A stretch of 64,000 nucleotides of DNA from Photobacterium swingsii (GTDB lineage: Bacteria > Pseudomonadota > Gammaproteobacteria > Enterobacterales > Vibrionaceae): assembly GCF_024346715.1 (NCBI RefSeq), contig NZ_AP024853.1, forward strand, positions 124,001-188,000, written 5' to 3'. Each line of letters begins with the position of its first letter. Within the stretch, counting starts at the first letter, position 1. A model generated the notes under the pieces. It ran no database searches and had not been told where the DNA came from. It worked only from the letters and a program-made list of their open reading frames with translations. Of the stretch, positions 1 through 8,794 are shown in pieces. The translations under genes were made by a program, and so were the position numbers.

Positions 1-349
1 CGCTAGTGGCGACCATTACTGGGTCGATCACCAAGTGGTTAGGTTGATATTGTTGTAGCTTTTTAGCAACCATAGCGATGATCTTGGTATCGCTTAACAT
101 GCCAATTTTAACGGACTTCACGTCTAAATCTGAGAAAATAGCATCAAGTTGTTGTTCAACGAATTCCGGTGAAATAGGTAAGATACCACTGACACCAAGG
201 GTGTTTTGTGCTGTCAGCGCTGTGATAGCGGAACACGCGTAGCCACCAGTGGCAGAGATTGCTTTTATATCGGCTTGAATGCCCGCACCACCGCCACTGT
301 CAGAGCCTGCGATGGTTAAAGTGATTGGTGTTTTAGATGGCGTTACCAT
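1..349 (-). CDS. thiD: Hydroxymethylpyrimidine/phosphomethylpyrimidine kinase ThiD (5' part, runs off left edge)
   Basis: Reading the reverse strand from the ATG at 349 gives a ThiD N-terminus: a beta-strand followed by the ribokinase-fold motif AGSDSGGGAGIQAD, then GGYACSAITALTAQNT and, later, SVKIGMLSD and VIDPVMVA. ThiD phosphorylates HMP and HMP-P in cytoplasmic thiamine biosynthesis. Only about 116 codons are in the window; the rest lies left of position 1. The gene sits directly behind a TPP riboswitch on the same strand, which fits thiamine repression and supports the call. Start chosen because the conserved TIAGSDSGGGAG block follows it closely and no upstream in-frame start is needed. 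Confidence 0.95.
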   Translation of the reverse strand, partial: MVTPSKTPITLTIAGSDSGGGAGIQADIKAISATGGYACSAITALTAQNTLGVSGILPISPEFVEQQLDAIFSDLDVKSVKIGMLSDTKIIAMVAKKLQQYQPNHLVIDPVMVATS

Positions 350-419
350 AATTTATCCCTAAAATTGATGTAGGGATAACAGGTGCCAATAGTGCGATCT
401 TAAGCGATCGGAATAGGGG

Positions 420-518
420 ACACAGCTGTTAGTTCCCTACGCCAGTGTTAACTGGATCAGGTTCAACGGGTCCCGCTTGGTATGTATACCTTGCAGTCTC
501 AGCCTAAGGCTCCCCGAC
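420..518 (-). promoter_or_regulatory. TPP riboswitch (THI element)
   Basis: On the reverse strand the segment begins GTCGGGGAGCCTTAGGCTGA, continues with GAGACTGC, then GGACCCGTTGAACCTGATC and CAGTTAACACTGGCGTAGG, GAAC. These are the conserved P2/J3-2 (CTGAGA) and P4/P5 (ACCCGTTGAACCTGATC) blocks of the TPP aptamer. It lies about 70 nt upstream of thiD and should lower thiD expression when thiamine pyrophosphate is bound. The expression platform is not obvious; ribosome-site sequestration is the usual mode in gammaproteobacteria. Confidence 0.96.
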
Positions 519-572
519 TAACTTTCAAACACACTGAAAATATCAATATGTTTAGCATTTTGTATGGCAGGG

Positions 573-602
573 ATTATAACGCAATCACGTGGATCATCTA
601 CC
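573..602 (-). promoter_or_regulatory. Candidate promoter for the thiD riboswitch transcript
   Basis: The reverse strand reads TATAAT at 578-573, about 55 nt upstream of the start of the aptamer. The -35 region near 596-602 is poor. The position is right for a leader transcript that contains the whole riboswitch, but this is inferred from one good hexamer only. Confidence 0.4.
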
Positions 603-744
603 CCTATTCGAGATTATTTAAGATTTAGTCACTGTGTAAGTATTATAAGGTGATGAAATTATTGGAATAAAATCGTGTTAAGAATGGGGCAGATAACCAA
701 ATAGAAAGGTGGTGGGGGAGCCCATATCATAAATGTTGGATAGC

Positions 745-771
745 AAAAAGGCGCTAAATAAGCGCCTTTTT
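745..771 (-). terminator. Intrinsic terminator after phnA
   Basis: A hairpin with arms AAAAAGGCGC and GCGCCTTTTT around the loop TAAATA. It lies 21 nt past the phnA stop on the reverse strand and has U-runs in both directions, so it could also stop leftward-to-rightward readthrough. Confidence 0.85.
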
Positions 772-791
772 GAGTCATGCATTCGAGTGAA

Positions 792-1367
792 TTACATTTT
801 TTTACAGTAAGCTGCGATAAGTACCATAGTTGTACCCGCTGCTTTACCGCTGATGTGTAGTGGGTTGTCGTTTAGACGAATACCACGAACAGCAGTACCT
901 TGTTTAACAACAAGGCTAGAACCTTTAACTGGAAGGTCTTTAATCACAGTAACGTTATCGCCAGCTTGTAGCGGTGTACCGTTAACGTCAACAGTTTGGA
1001 TTGATTCAAGCTCTTCAAGTGCGATGCCTTTCTCAGCCCATTCAACCATGTCTTCTTCCATGTACATCATGTCTTTAAGGTCTTGAGCCCAAGATTCTGA
1101 TGCCGCAAGACGGTTAAGCATGCGGTAAGCCATGATTTGAACAGCTGGAGTTTGGCTCCACATGCTGTCGTTAAGACAACGCCAGTGGTTAGCTTCAACT
1201 GTATCTGCATCTTCGATTTGTCCACGACAAGTATCACAAACCATTACACAACAACCAGCAGTTTGATCCGGTGATGCTGGCACTTCATAAACACTTAGGT
1301 TGCTGTCTGAAGAACAAAGCTCACACTTAGATTCGCTGCGTTGTTTTAGAATATTTTCAATAGTCAT
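792..1367 (-). CDS. phnA: PhnA/YjdM-family zinc-ribbon protein
   Basis: A 191-aa protein with an N-terminal zinc ribbon (CELC near residue 15 and CDTC near residue 45) and the C-terminal PhnA domain (VDVNGTPLQAGDNVTVIKDLPVKG and the VVKQGTAVRGIRL strand). The family was once linked to phosphonoacetate hydrolysis but E. coli YjdM is outside the phn operon and its function is unsettled, so no reaction is assigned. An in-frame start exists at 1439, but it would add 24 residues unlike the family; MTIENILKQR at 1367 is the expected beginning. It is a single gene, closed by the hairpin at 745-771. Confidence 0.9.
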   Translation of the reverse strand: MTIENILKQRSESKCELCSSDSNLSVYEVPASPDQTAGCCVMVCDTCRGQIEDADTVEANHWRCLNDSMWSQTPAVQIMAYRMLNRLAASESWAQDLKDMMYMEEDMVEWAEKGIALEELESIQTVDVNGTPLQAGDNVTVIKDLPVKGSSLVVKQGTAVRGIRLNDNPLHISGKAAGTTMVLIAAYCKKM

Positions 1368-1604
1368 TAGAAATTGTCCGTAGATTTTGTGAGGCCGTAT
1401 TATGCCACCATTTAGTGAATTTGGAAGGCAAATGGGCATATATCACACAATTATATTGTAGCGACATACGGTTTAGTACAGCAAAAATAGCGCAAAAGTA
1501 AAAAAACGCAATTAATTATAGTTACAGCTATAAAGAAAAAGCATAATTAGCCGATGTTTAGTAGCATGCAAACAACATAATTAGAACATACATAAAGGAT
1601 GATT

Positions 1605-2072
1605 ATGAAAAAGGCCATTGCACTTATTAGCTTAGTAGCCCTGTTTGGCTGCACGGAAGAAGAAATCAAAGACACGCTGTCAGGCAAAACCAAGGTGTTT
1701 GCGGTTGAAAGCGTCGAAGTTGCGGGCTTAAGTGGCTTAGCGGACGGCACGCACTCTGTGACAGATAGCAAATTGGCGAGCCTTTTACCCGATGTATTCC
1801 CTAATGGGACTAAAGCTGATTTAGATAATTACGGAATTGGCACGCATGGGTCATCATGTGCGAAGATCGATACTACAACACCAGTATGTTTTGAAGATGG
1901 AAAAAGCTGTACGCCATCTGAAATGAAACAACTGAACTTGAAAGTGTATAAAATTGATCTTACAGATATCAAGTCAGCCTATGAGAACGCTAAGTTTTTC
2001 CCTACTTTGGCGACACAGTTAGGTATTGAAGGTTTAAGCCAGATTGATATCCAAGAAGTTAATTGTCCATAA
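1605..2072 (+). CDS. Small putative lipoprotein, function unknown
   Basis: A 155-aa protein starting with a short lipoprotein signal, MKKAIALISLVALFGC, with the lipobox LFGC, so it is probably anchored to a membrane by its Cys16. The mature part is acidic and contains three further cysteines in a small region (SSCAK, PVCFE, KSCTP) plus one at the C-terminus, which suggests disulfides in the periplasm. The ATG at 1605 is preferred over the one at 1599 because AAAGGA lies 5 nt upstream. I do not recognise a domain. A strong terminator follows, so it is transcribed alone. Confidence 0.75.
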   Translation: MKKAIALISLVALFGCTEEEIKDTLSGKTKVFAVESVEVAGLSGLADGTHSVTDSKLASLLPDVFPNGTKADLDNYGIGTHGSSCAKIDTTTPVCFEDGKSCTPSEMKQLNLKVYKIDLTDIKSAYENAKFFPTLATQLGIEGLSQIDIQEVNCP

Positions 2073-2101
2073 ATTAACGTATTTCCGGTAACGAACAAGA
2101 C

Positions 2102-2130
2102 AAACCGCACTCATTGGGTGCGGTTTTTTT
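2102..2130 (+). terminator. Intrinsic terminator after the small lipoprotein gene
   Basis: Stem AACCGCAC/GTGCGGTT followed by a run of seven T, 30 nt after the stop codon at 2072. Confidence 0.9.
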
Positions 2131-2288
2131 ATGATAAATTTCGGCAAATATAACCCTTCACGCTTATCAGTTGTAGGCATTTCATTTGATTTAATGATGT
2201 CTCTCGTAAAGGTTTGTCACAGCAATTGGGTAGTATCCATAATGTGATTAGATCCCGCTATTACAAGGATGTTAGTAGTGAGAAAGGC

Positions 2289-3518
2289 ATGTTTGATAAA
2301 ACAATTTGCTTCGCTGTTGGGCTAGGGATAGCGAGTGTCTCTTTACCTTTATACGCACAAGAATTTAATATTGCACCTCGGATCATTGATGGCGAAAATG
2401 CGACACTTGCAGATAATCCATGGATGGCATCACTTCGATTAAGTGTTAACAATGAACACCCGATGTGCGGCGGCACGATTATAGACAGTAATTGGGTATT
2501 AACGGCTGCGCACTGTGTTGTTCATCCAAGAACAAATGGTGCGATTGAATCCGATTATTTTGTGCTTAAACCTTATCAAATCAGTATTACTGTCGGTGAA
2601 GCAACCTTATCAAACGCGCAAATCGATGATTATTATTCGGTCTCTCATGTTGTGGTTCACCCTAAGTACACGCGATTGTCTAAAATAGTGAGCACTCCTC
2701 GGCCTGACGGTAGTGTTGAATCGGATGTGAAAGCGCTGGCATTAGACAGTGATATAGCACTATTGCGTGTTAATCGATCTTTCCCTACAGCGTTAACGCC
2801 TATCACATTAGCTGATTCTCAAGTCGCAACCGATTTTGATCGTGTGCTAGGTGAAGCATGGGATGAAGGTAAGCGTCCTGAAAATTTGACAGTAACGGGT
2901 TGGGGAACAACAGCGATCGATGGTAGCAGTGAGTCCGCTTCAGATATATTGCAAACAGCCAGCGTCGCTTTTTTACCGATGAATCTTTGTTTTGACCGAT
3001 TGGAAAGTGGCGATGATGCCCCGTCATTGGTTGATAGCCCATTTAACCTCACTAAAATATGTTCGCTACCCTCCAAAATTAGTACGCCTCCGATCGGATC
3101 GCCGGAAGATCTTCCACCCTACGGGCCCGATGTTTGTAAAGGAGACAGTGGTGGCCCTGTTACGGTTAAAGATGCCCAAGGGAAAGTTATCCAATTAGGG
3201 ATCATGAGCGGTGTGCCCGGCGGTTCACCCTTATGTGGCTCTATCAACCGACCTGCTTTTTATACTCGCATGGGAACTTATTACAATTGGGTACAGGGCT
3301 ATTTGAATAACGGCGCTCCAAGTGACGCTGTCACACAGCCAGACTTTATTAAAGATGACCCGAATAACCCGGACGGTGATAAGAAGTGTAACCCTAATGC
3401 TGAAGGGGTTTCGCCGAATAACTGTAATTTTATTGATCATGATGGTGGTGGATCAGTGCCTTGGTATATCGGATTACTGCTAGGGGCGGTTGCATTTGTG
3501 AGGCGAAGAAAGCGTTAA
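2289..3518 (+). CDS. Secreted trypsin-like serine protease with GlyGly-CTERM tail (VesA/B-like)
   Basis: A 409-aa S1-family protease. A signal peptide (residues 1-23, ending PLYA) is followed by the activation site APRIIDG near residue 30. The catalytic triad is visible: H75 in LTAAHC, D155 in DSDIALL and S287 in CKGDSGGP. The C-terminus carries the GlyGly-CTERM anchor: DGGGS, a hydrophobic helix, then RRRKR. In Vibrio such proteins go through type II secretion and are processed by rhombosortase, so the enzyme is likely at or beyond the cell surface. ATG 2289 is preferred because the signal peptide starts there; a TTG at 2214 in the same frame would give 434 aa. The Shine-Dalgarno site is poorly spaced. 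The stop codon overlaps a palindromic repeat. Confidence 0.93.
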   Translation: MFDKTICFAVGLGIASVSLPLYAQEFNIAPRIIDGENATLADNPWMASLRLSVNNEHPMCGGTIIDSNWVLTAAHCVVHPRTNGAIESDYFVLKPYQISITVGEATLSNAQIDDYYSVSHVVVHPKYTRLSKIVSTPRPDGSVESDVKALALDSDIALLRVNRSFPTALTPITLADSQVATDFDRVLGEAWDEGKRPENLTVTGWGTTAIDGSSESASDILQTASVAFLPMNLCFDRLESGDDAPSLVDSPFNLTKICSLPSKISTPPIGSPEDLPPYGPDVCKGDSGGPVTVKDAQGKVIQLGIMSGVPGGSPLCGSINRPAFYTRMGTYYNWVQGYLNNGAPSDAVTQPDFIKDDPNNPDGDKKCNPNAEGVSPNNCNFIDHDGGGSVPWYIGLLLGAVAFVRRRKR

Positions 3519-3680
3519 TACCAATCTGGGTAAGTAAATGTTCAGGTGATTGCGCAGGAAAAAACACTGAGAACAAGGCGTAGATTGCAGATAGCTAGTT
3601 GTTCTATCTACAAAATCTATAACGCCGTTATCATTGATTTTAACCAGCAAGAACGATCAGTTACTTAGTTTGATTGGTAT
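3518..3680. repeat. Palindromic intergenic repeat (MITE-like) starting in the protease stop codon
   Basis: The left end reads ATACCAATC, four bases, TAAGTAA; the right end is its inverse, TTACTTA, four bases, GATTGGTAT. Inside, the segment from AACAAGGCGTAGATTGCAGATAG pairs imperfectly with the segment ending AACGCCGTT, so the whole unit can fold into one long hairpin. It contains no gene. The form (about 160 bp, inverted ends, fully palindromic) is that of the dispersed palindromic elements of Vibrionaceae. The A of the left end is the last base of the protease stop codon. Confidence 0.65.
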
Positions 3681-3736
3681 AAATCATAAGATTGTCGGGA
3701 GAGTCGACAACAAGAGAAGATTAAAATAGGGTAGAT

Positions 3737-3772
3737 AAAAAAGCCACTGGCAGTGAATGTGCAGTGGCTTTT
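3737..3772 (-). terminator. Intrinsic terminator after codA (bidirectional)
   Basis: Arms AAAAGCCACTG and CAGTGGCTTTT around a 12-nt loop, 40 nt past the codA stop on the reverse strand. A- and T-runs flank the stem on both sides, so it may also end transcripts from the protease gene. Confidence 0.88.
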
Positions 3773-3812
3773 AGCGTTCATTGGCGATCTATAAATCAAT
3801 CGCTATAAATGA

Positions 3813-5096
3813 TTAACGACGGAAAGTAATCGCTTCTTTTTCATCTAATGTAATGTGTGTTGTTGCTGGTTGTGTTTCAGCAATTACCTTACCACCACGA
3901 ATAGAGAAACGAACCGGTACTTGGCGGCGAACGGCGTCGAAACCATTTTCAGCTGGCAAGACAAGCAAATTAGCGGCTTTGCCTTGCTCGATACCGTACT
4001 CAGATAGAATGTTTAATGTACGAGCCGATTTCACACTGATTAAATCTAATGATTGGTTAATCTGATCGTAGCCCATCACCTGACACACATGCAGCCCCAT
4101 GTGCAGTACTTGCAACATATTCGCTGTGCCTAGTGGGTACCAAGGGTCAAATACATCATCATGACCAAAACAGACATTAATATCAGCCGCAAGCATCTCT
4201 TTTACACGCGTAATGCCACGACGTTTCGGGTAGTCATCAAATCGGCCTTGCAGATGAATGTTTACCAGAGGGTTAGCAACAAAATTAATCCCTGACATTT
4301 TTAGCAAACGGAATAAGCGAGAAGCATAAGCACCATTGTATGAGTGCATTGCTGTCGTATGGCTTGCTGTTACACGATCGCCCATCTCGTATTTGTGTGC
4401 GAGAGCGGCCAATGTTTCCACAAAGCGTGATTGCTCATCGTCAATTTCATCACAATGCACATCAATTAAGCGGTCGTATTTGCGCGCTAATTCAAAAGCA
4501 AAGTGTAGTGACTCAATGCCATACTCACGGGTAAATTCGAAATGTGGAATAGCGCCAACAACGTCAGCACCCAGTTTTACCGCTTCTTCTAGCAGCTCTT
4601 TACCATTAGGGTACGACAAGATACCTTCTTGTGGAAATGCCACAATTTGAATATCAACCCATTCCTTCATTTCTTCCTTTACTTCCAACATGGCTTTTAA
4701 TGCAATCAGTGTTGGGTCAGAAACGTCGACATGGGTACGCACATGTTGAACACCATTAGCGATCTGCCATTTTAGTGTTTGTTTTGCTCGTTTTTTTACA
4801 TCTTCGACAGAGAGTAGGGCTTTACGCTCAGACCAGCGTTCGATACCTTCAAAAAGCGTACCTGAAATATTCCAGCTCGGTTCACCTGCTGTTTGTGTTG
4901 TATCAAGGTGAACATGAGGTTCACAGAAAGGAGGTATCGCCATACCGCCTTCACCGTCAATTATGTTGCCCTCAAATGCAATCGCTTCATCTGCAGGTGC
5001 GATCTTAGAGAACTGACCGTTCTCAATGAGGATTTGATGCAGGCCTTCCTTGCCTTGAATGGTAACGTTTTTGATGAGCATTTCTGACTGTTGCAT
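3813..5096 (-). CDS. codA: Cytosine deaminase CodA
   Basis: A 427-aa amidohydrolase that converts cytosine to uracil and ammonia in the cytoplasm. It matches E. coli CodA almost throughout: the metal-binding [12 protein letters not shown] near residue 60, [29 protein letters not shown] (catalytic His and Glu), [14 protein letters not shown] and [14 protein letters not shown] (metal Asp). It is downstream of codB with an 11-nt gap, so the two are one operon. ATG 5096 is preferred over 5102 because AAGG is then 9 nt upstream instead of 3. Confidence 0.97.
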   Translation of the reverse strand: MQQSEMLIKNVTIQGKEGLHQILIENGQFSKIAPADEAIAFEGNIIDGEGGMAIPPFCEPHVHLDTTQTAGEPSWNISGTLFEGIERWSERKALLSVEDVKKRAKQTLKWQIANGVQHVRTHVDVSDPTLIALKAMLEVKEEMKEWVDIQIVAFPQEGILSYPNGKELLEEAVKLGADVVGAIPHFEFTREYGIESLHFAFELARKYDRLIDVHCDEIDDEQSRFVETLAALAHKYEMGDRVTASHTTAMHSYNGAYASRLFRLLKMSGINFVANPLVNIHLQGRFDDYPKRRGITRVKEMLAADINVCFGHDDVFDPWYPLGTANMLQVLHMGLHVCQVMGYDQINQSLDLISVKSARTLNILSEYGIEQGKAANLLVLPAENGFDAVRRQVPVRFSIRGGKVIAETQPATTHITLDEKEAITFRR

Positions 5097-5107
5097 CGCC
5101 ATATACC

Positions 5108-6349
5108 TTATGCGTTAGCTTGAACAGATTGATTGTGACGGTTTAAAAGCGGGTTCAGCACTAAGTAACTTAATGCGCCACCTAATACTGCGTTGATTGG
5201 GACAACGCCAGGCAGGAAGTGGCCTGCTGCAACACCGATAGCAACACCTATGATGGCTGCCCAGTTAACCGTAGTAAATTCTGCATTTGCGAAATCTTTG
5301 TAACGATGACGGTTTTTCAAGAAATCCGCAATAATAATGCCGCCAATTGGTGGAATTGCTGCCGATAGGAAGGTTAACCAACCAACAAAGTTATTGTAGA
5401 GCCATAGCGCACATAGAGTACCGATAATACCGTTAATCATAGAAAGGTACTTACTTGGAATGCCTGTGACATTTGAGAACCCTAGACCAGAGGCATACAG
5501 CGCATTATCGTTGGTTGTCCAAATGTTTAAACCCAGCACGATAATCGCAGGAATCAATAAGCCTTGTGCAATCATCACTTCGGAAATATCGGCCTGACCT
5601 GTTGCAGCACCACCTGCAGCACCGAAGATAAACATTAAGGAGTTACCGATGAAAAAAGCAATCATGGTGATGAATACTGCAGCTTTAGGTTTTTTACCAA
5701 ATCGAACGAAGTCGGCGGTTAGCGTTCCTGCTGAAATGAATGAGCCAACGACGAGTGCCAGTGCGGTAGAGAATTCGAGAGGGTCTTTCGGTGTGATGGC
5801 TTTTAAACCTTCCATGCCACCCATGCTGCTAACAGCTTCAATGACAGAGTAACCGCCCAGTAGCGCAATGGCTGGGACTGCGATAGCGGAAAGGATCATT
5901 AATGCGGCAATACCGAAGTACACAGTGACTGTCATTAATAAACCTGAAACGGCGATGAGGATGTTGGTATCAATGCCTGTGGCTTTATGAACTGGGATGG
6001 CAAACATTGCTACGCCAACACCAAACCAACCAACTTGCGTACCGCTTAGAAGAAGAGAGGGAAGCCAAGAGCCTTTAGAACCAAAAGAGAATCGAGCAAG
6101 AAGGTGAGTAGAGAGGCCTGTAGAAGAGCCGATGTAACCAAGAAAAGAAGTATAGATACCGAGAATTAAATTACCAATCAGGACAGCGAGGAGAAAATCA
6201 TCATAGGTTAACCCAGTTCCTAATGTTCCACCCGTCCACATACTGGCGGAAAAGAATGTCAACCCTAACATTACCATGGTTAGCGATAGAACCCCTTTCC
6301 TCGCCGATTGCGGTACGGGACCCAAGCTATAGTTATTGTCGCCAGCCAT
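5108..6349 (-). CDS. codB: Cytosine permease CodB
   Basis: A 413-aa transporter of the nucleobase-cation symport-1 family with about twelve membrane helices. It begins [19 protein letters not shown], the typical N-terminal stretch of this family, and shows TGGTLGTGL in the first helix and [10 protein letters not shown] after helix 2. It imports cytosine across the inner membrane for CodA, whose gene follows 11 nt after the stop. Two PurR-like boxes lie about 190-240 bp upstream of the start, which agrees with purine repression of codBA in E. coli. Confidence 0.96.
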   Translation of the reverse strand: MAGDNNYSLGPVPQSARKGVLSLTMVMLGLTFFSASMWTGGTLGTGLTYDDFLLAVLIGNLILGIYTSFLGYIGSSTGLSTHLLARFSFGSKGSWLPSLLLSGTQVGWFGVGVAMFAIPVHKATGIDTNILIAVSGLLMTVTVYFGIAALMILSAIAVPAIALLGGYSVIEAVSSMGGMEGLKAITPKDPLEFSTALALVVGSFISAGTLTADFVRFGKKPKAAVFITMIAFFIGNSLMFIFGAAGGAATGQADISEVMIAQGLLIPAIIVLGLNIWTTNDNALYASGLGFSNVTGIPSKYLSMINGIIGTLCALWLYNNFVGWLTFLSAAIPPIGGIIIADFLKNRHRYKDFANAEFTTVNWAAIIGVAIGVAAGHFLPGVVPINAVLGGALSYLVLNPLLNRHNQSVQANA

Positions 6350-6540
6350 TTCAAACCTCTACAGTCGATTATCACTAAATAAATTATTGTTGCCATATTT
6401 CAGCCAAACGGCGCGTATTTTATGGATATAAATAAACTTATCAAGTGGTTTTTTTGTTATTTCTTTTATTATTTCGACGCGCCTGCTTTAAGTGTAGTTA
6501 ATTCAATAGGTTGGTCGATTTTCTATGATTTTATTCTGGC

Positions 6541-6556
6541 GTAGAAACGTTTGCTT
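6541..6556. promoter_or_regulatory. Candidate PurR box 1 upstream of codB
   Basis: Reads AAACGTTTGC at its core, matching the palindromic PurR operator ACGCAAACGTTTGCGT at 11 of 16 positions. E. coli codBA is repressed by PurR, so the position upstream of codB is meaningful. Confidence 0.55.
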
Positions 6557-6573
6557 TTTGGTGGTTAATTGTA

Positions 6574-6589
6574 ATGCAAACGATTTTTA
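6574..6589. promoter_or_regulatory. Candidate PurR box 2 upstream of codB
   Basis: Reads ATGCAAACGATTTTTA, with GCAAACG matching the conserved half of the PurR operator. Its centre is 33 bp from box 1, about three helical turns, so two dimers could bind on the same face. Confidence 0.5.
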
Positions 6590-7048
6590 TCATTTCTATT
6601 GGGTGTAATGCCTAAATATCAATGTAAATGATCTTGCAAAGGAGAGTGCTTTTTTAATGAAATCGATAACATATGAGTTTTGCAGAGTGGGGTTTTAAGG
6701 GTGAGCTACCTTTTGCATATATGTGTAAGTGCTAATTCTTTATAAGAAATGGTGTAGAAATCATGATCAAAAATACAGTAGAAGGGCTGCTTTATCGTTT
6801 TGTCTCAAAGGGTAGAGCTTCTACAGCGGCATTTTCAAAAATGGGACGATGTTTTTCAAATTTGACATTGTCGTAAACAATGGCGTGGGTATGAATAGGT
6901 TTAAAAAATAATGAACAAGCTATTTTAGCTTGTATTTGGAATTTTATAATTTCGCTGAAAGTTTTATTAAAACAATCAGTTATATTCTGCTTTACTCTGT
7001 TTTATTTGTTCGACTAGGCTGTGAACAAAGTTAATCACAGATCTTTCG

Positions 7049-7071
7049 TTATCCACAGAAGCTGTGAATAA
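7049..7071. promoter_or_regulatory. Inverted pair of DnaA boxes
   Basis: TTATCCACA at 7049-7057, a perfect high-affinity DnaA box, is followed after 5 nt by TGTGAATAA at 7063-7071, the inverse of TTATTCACA, which fits the relaxed consensus TTWTNCACA. A third partial match (TTAATCACA) lies at 7031-7039. No replication gene is nearby. Confidence 0.4.
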
Positions 7072-7355
7072 CTCTGTGGGAAATGCTCACAGGCTAGAAA
7101 TCATGCCGCATCTGGTAAAGTCAATACTCTAGCTTGAGAGAAATTAGCGAAAAATAGCTTGTTTTGATTTAGTTCAATTCTTGAAAAAAGAGCGAGAAAT
7201 AAAATCGCTTTTGGCGTTGTTCGTGCTAATAGAGCAGGCGTGCTGTACTTTGATATAAGCTGATTTATTTATATAAATCTGAGAACTATCGAAGAGATTT
7301 TCTTGTTACTTTCCAATAGGCCTCAGTTTTGCTAATAGATACGCTTTGCTGTTTT

Positions 7356-8783
7356 TTAACTTTTAGGGCTCGAAAATAGGCCTGTATAAAAGCGAATAAC
7401 AGCCATACAAATCATCACGTTTACTAGCATGATTAACGGTGTTTCTATGCTATAGCTGGGTGTTGTTTGTAACGCACTCATGGTGAGTACGACCAGTAAA
7501 TTACCACCAAGCACTTTTTGTATGCCTAGGCTAGGTGATTCGCACAATTTCCAAATGATAATAAAGTTAATCCCATAAAAGCCGGCTAACTGCCACAACT
7601 CGGTAAAGCTGGGCATGATGAAGGTATATTGCAATAGGATGGCTGCCCCCCAGCCAAGTGTTCCCCAAAAAGCTTGTTTAACGATGCTATCCGGCATAGT
7701 CACAATGACGTTGGCAAAAACTGATGCTAGCATTGGAAATATTGCCCCACCAGGCAGTGGAATAAAGATCCATAGCGCAAAACAAGTCAGCAATATACAC
7801 ACGGCTTTTAATGCATTACGCAGTCGAATTTTTGTCTCTTGACTTAGTCTTCGTTGTTTAATGGCGTTATCAAATAATGGTGGCTGTATTTCAAGCGGTA
7901 CTTTTAATTCGACACTATGCTCTTGCATGAAGAGGCGTAGTCTTTTATGGCTATTTCTATCGTTTGTTATTGCTTTATCTAGTAGCGGTAGCACTGTGGC
8001 TAATGTGCATAATGCTTTTTCAACATCTGTAGCATTGTTACTTTCAAGCAATCCATTTTGTTGCTCTAAATAATCAATATGTGCTTGTACTCGCTGACAA
8101 ACACCCACCAACAATCGCCATTGTTTGTGTTGATGCTGTAGTTGATGACTGCCTGTTAAAGGCAGGGAGAGCAGTTCTTGTAGCTTATATATTTGGGGCT
8201 GCACACTGTTGGAGCAGTCTACCTTACGGCTGTTGTTATCAAGTAACGTGCAATAACGGCGGTTGAGTTCTACGACAACTTTTTTGAGCGCCATAAAGAA
8301 ATGATACTCTGTTTCTTGTGGCCATAGTATGCGAAAAACAATGGAGTAAACGACAACCCCCAGTAGCGTTTCTTGAATACGTAAAACAGCAATATTAAAG
8401 GTGTTGGTACTATCAAAGCCACCAATCGAAGCAATAATGGCGCAAACCACAAAAGCGATAGTGAACATATATCCGTAGCGCTGATTACCCGCCATAAATA
8501 CACAATAAGCTAAGAATAGCGTGTAGAAGAGAATAAACAGCAGAGGATTTTGAGAGAAACAACCAATAAGAAAGAGCGCGTAGCCCATTCCGAGTAATGT
8601 ACCCAATACTCGATTTCGCCCCTTACGTAATGCATGGCCATACGTTTCATTCGCTGCCATTGCTATGATGCTAATCACCGACCAATAGGGTTTATCCCAC
8701 TGAAACCAAAGCGCAAGGCATATAGCCAAAACAACAGAAATGGCGACTTTAATAGCATTTTTTGTCGACGAGCTAATACGCAT
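7356..8783 (-). CDS. FUSC-family inner-membrane efflux protein (AaeB-like)
   Basis: A 475-aa protein with two blocks of membrane helices (about residues 12-165 and 325-470) split by a cytoplasmic region, the layout of the fusaric-acid-resistance/aromatic-acid exporter family. The N-terminal block contains WDKPYWSVISI and ALRKGRNRVLGTLLG, which are typical of FUSC proteins. It is the last gene of an operon with a DUF1656 protein and an HlyD-type adaptor, the same order as E. coli aaeXAB, so export of aromatic or other weak acids is likely. It is shorter than E. coli AaeB (about 655 aa). RBS AGAGGA precedes the start at 8783. Confidence 0.88.
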   Translation of the reverse strand: MRISSSTKNAIKVAISVVLAICLALWFQWDKPYWSVISIIAMAANETYGHALRKGRNRVLGTLLGMGYALFLIGCFSQNPLLFILFYTLFLAYCVFMAGNQRYGYMFTIAFVVCAIIASIGGFDSTNTFNIAVLRIQETLLGVVVYSIVFRILWPQETEYHFFMALKKVVVELNRRYCTLLDNNSRKVDCSNSVQPQIYKLQELLSLPLTGSHQLQHQHKQWRLLVGVCQRVQAHIDYLEQQNGLLESNNATDVEKALCTLATVLPLLDKAITNDRNSHKRLRLFMQEHSVELKVPLEIQPPLFDNAIKQRRLSQETKIRLRNALKAVCILLTCFALWIFIPLPGGAIFPMLASVFANVIVTMPDSIVKQAFWGTLGWGAAILLQYTFIMPSFTELWQLAGFYGINFIIIWKLCESPSLGIQKVLGGNLLVVLTMSALQTTPSYSIETPLIMLVNVMICMAVIRFYTGLFSSPKS

Positions 8784-8794
8784 GGCGTCCTCTT

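Larger units (their letters stand above)
6350..7355. other. One-kilobase AT-rich intergenic region upstream of codBA
   Basis: No convincing gene is present. The right part of codBA regulation lies at its left end (PurR-like boxes at 6541-6589) and a DnaA-box pair lies at 7049-7071. A 37-codon frame at 6763-6876 has no ribosome site and no recognisable sequence. The remainder is AT-rich with many stops in all frames. The length is unusual for this otherwise tightly packed segment. Confidence 0.6.

Noticed and set aside
2269-2325. A short leader ORF before the serine protease, beginning ATGTTAGTAGTG.
   Set aside because: AAGG lies directly against its ATG with no spacing, and the peptide has no feature of a regulatory leader.
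6763-6876. A 37-codon frame in the gene-free kilobase before codB.
   Set aside because: No ribosome site, no domain and no codon signal; frames of this length occur by chance in AT-rich DNA.
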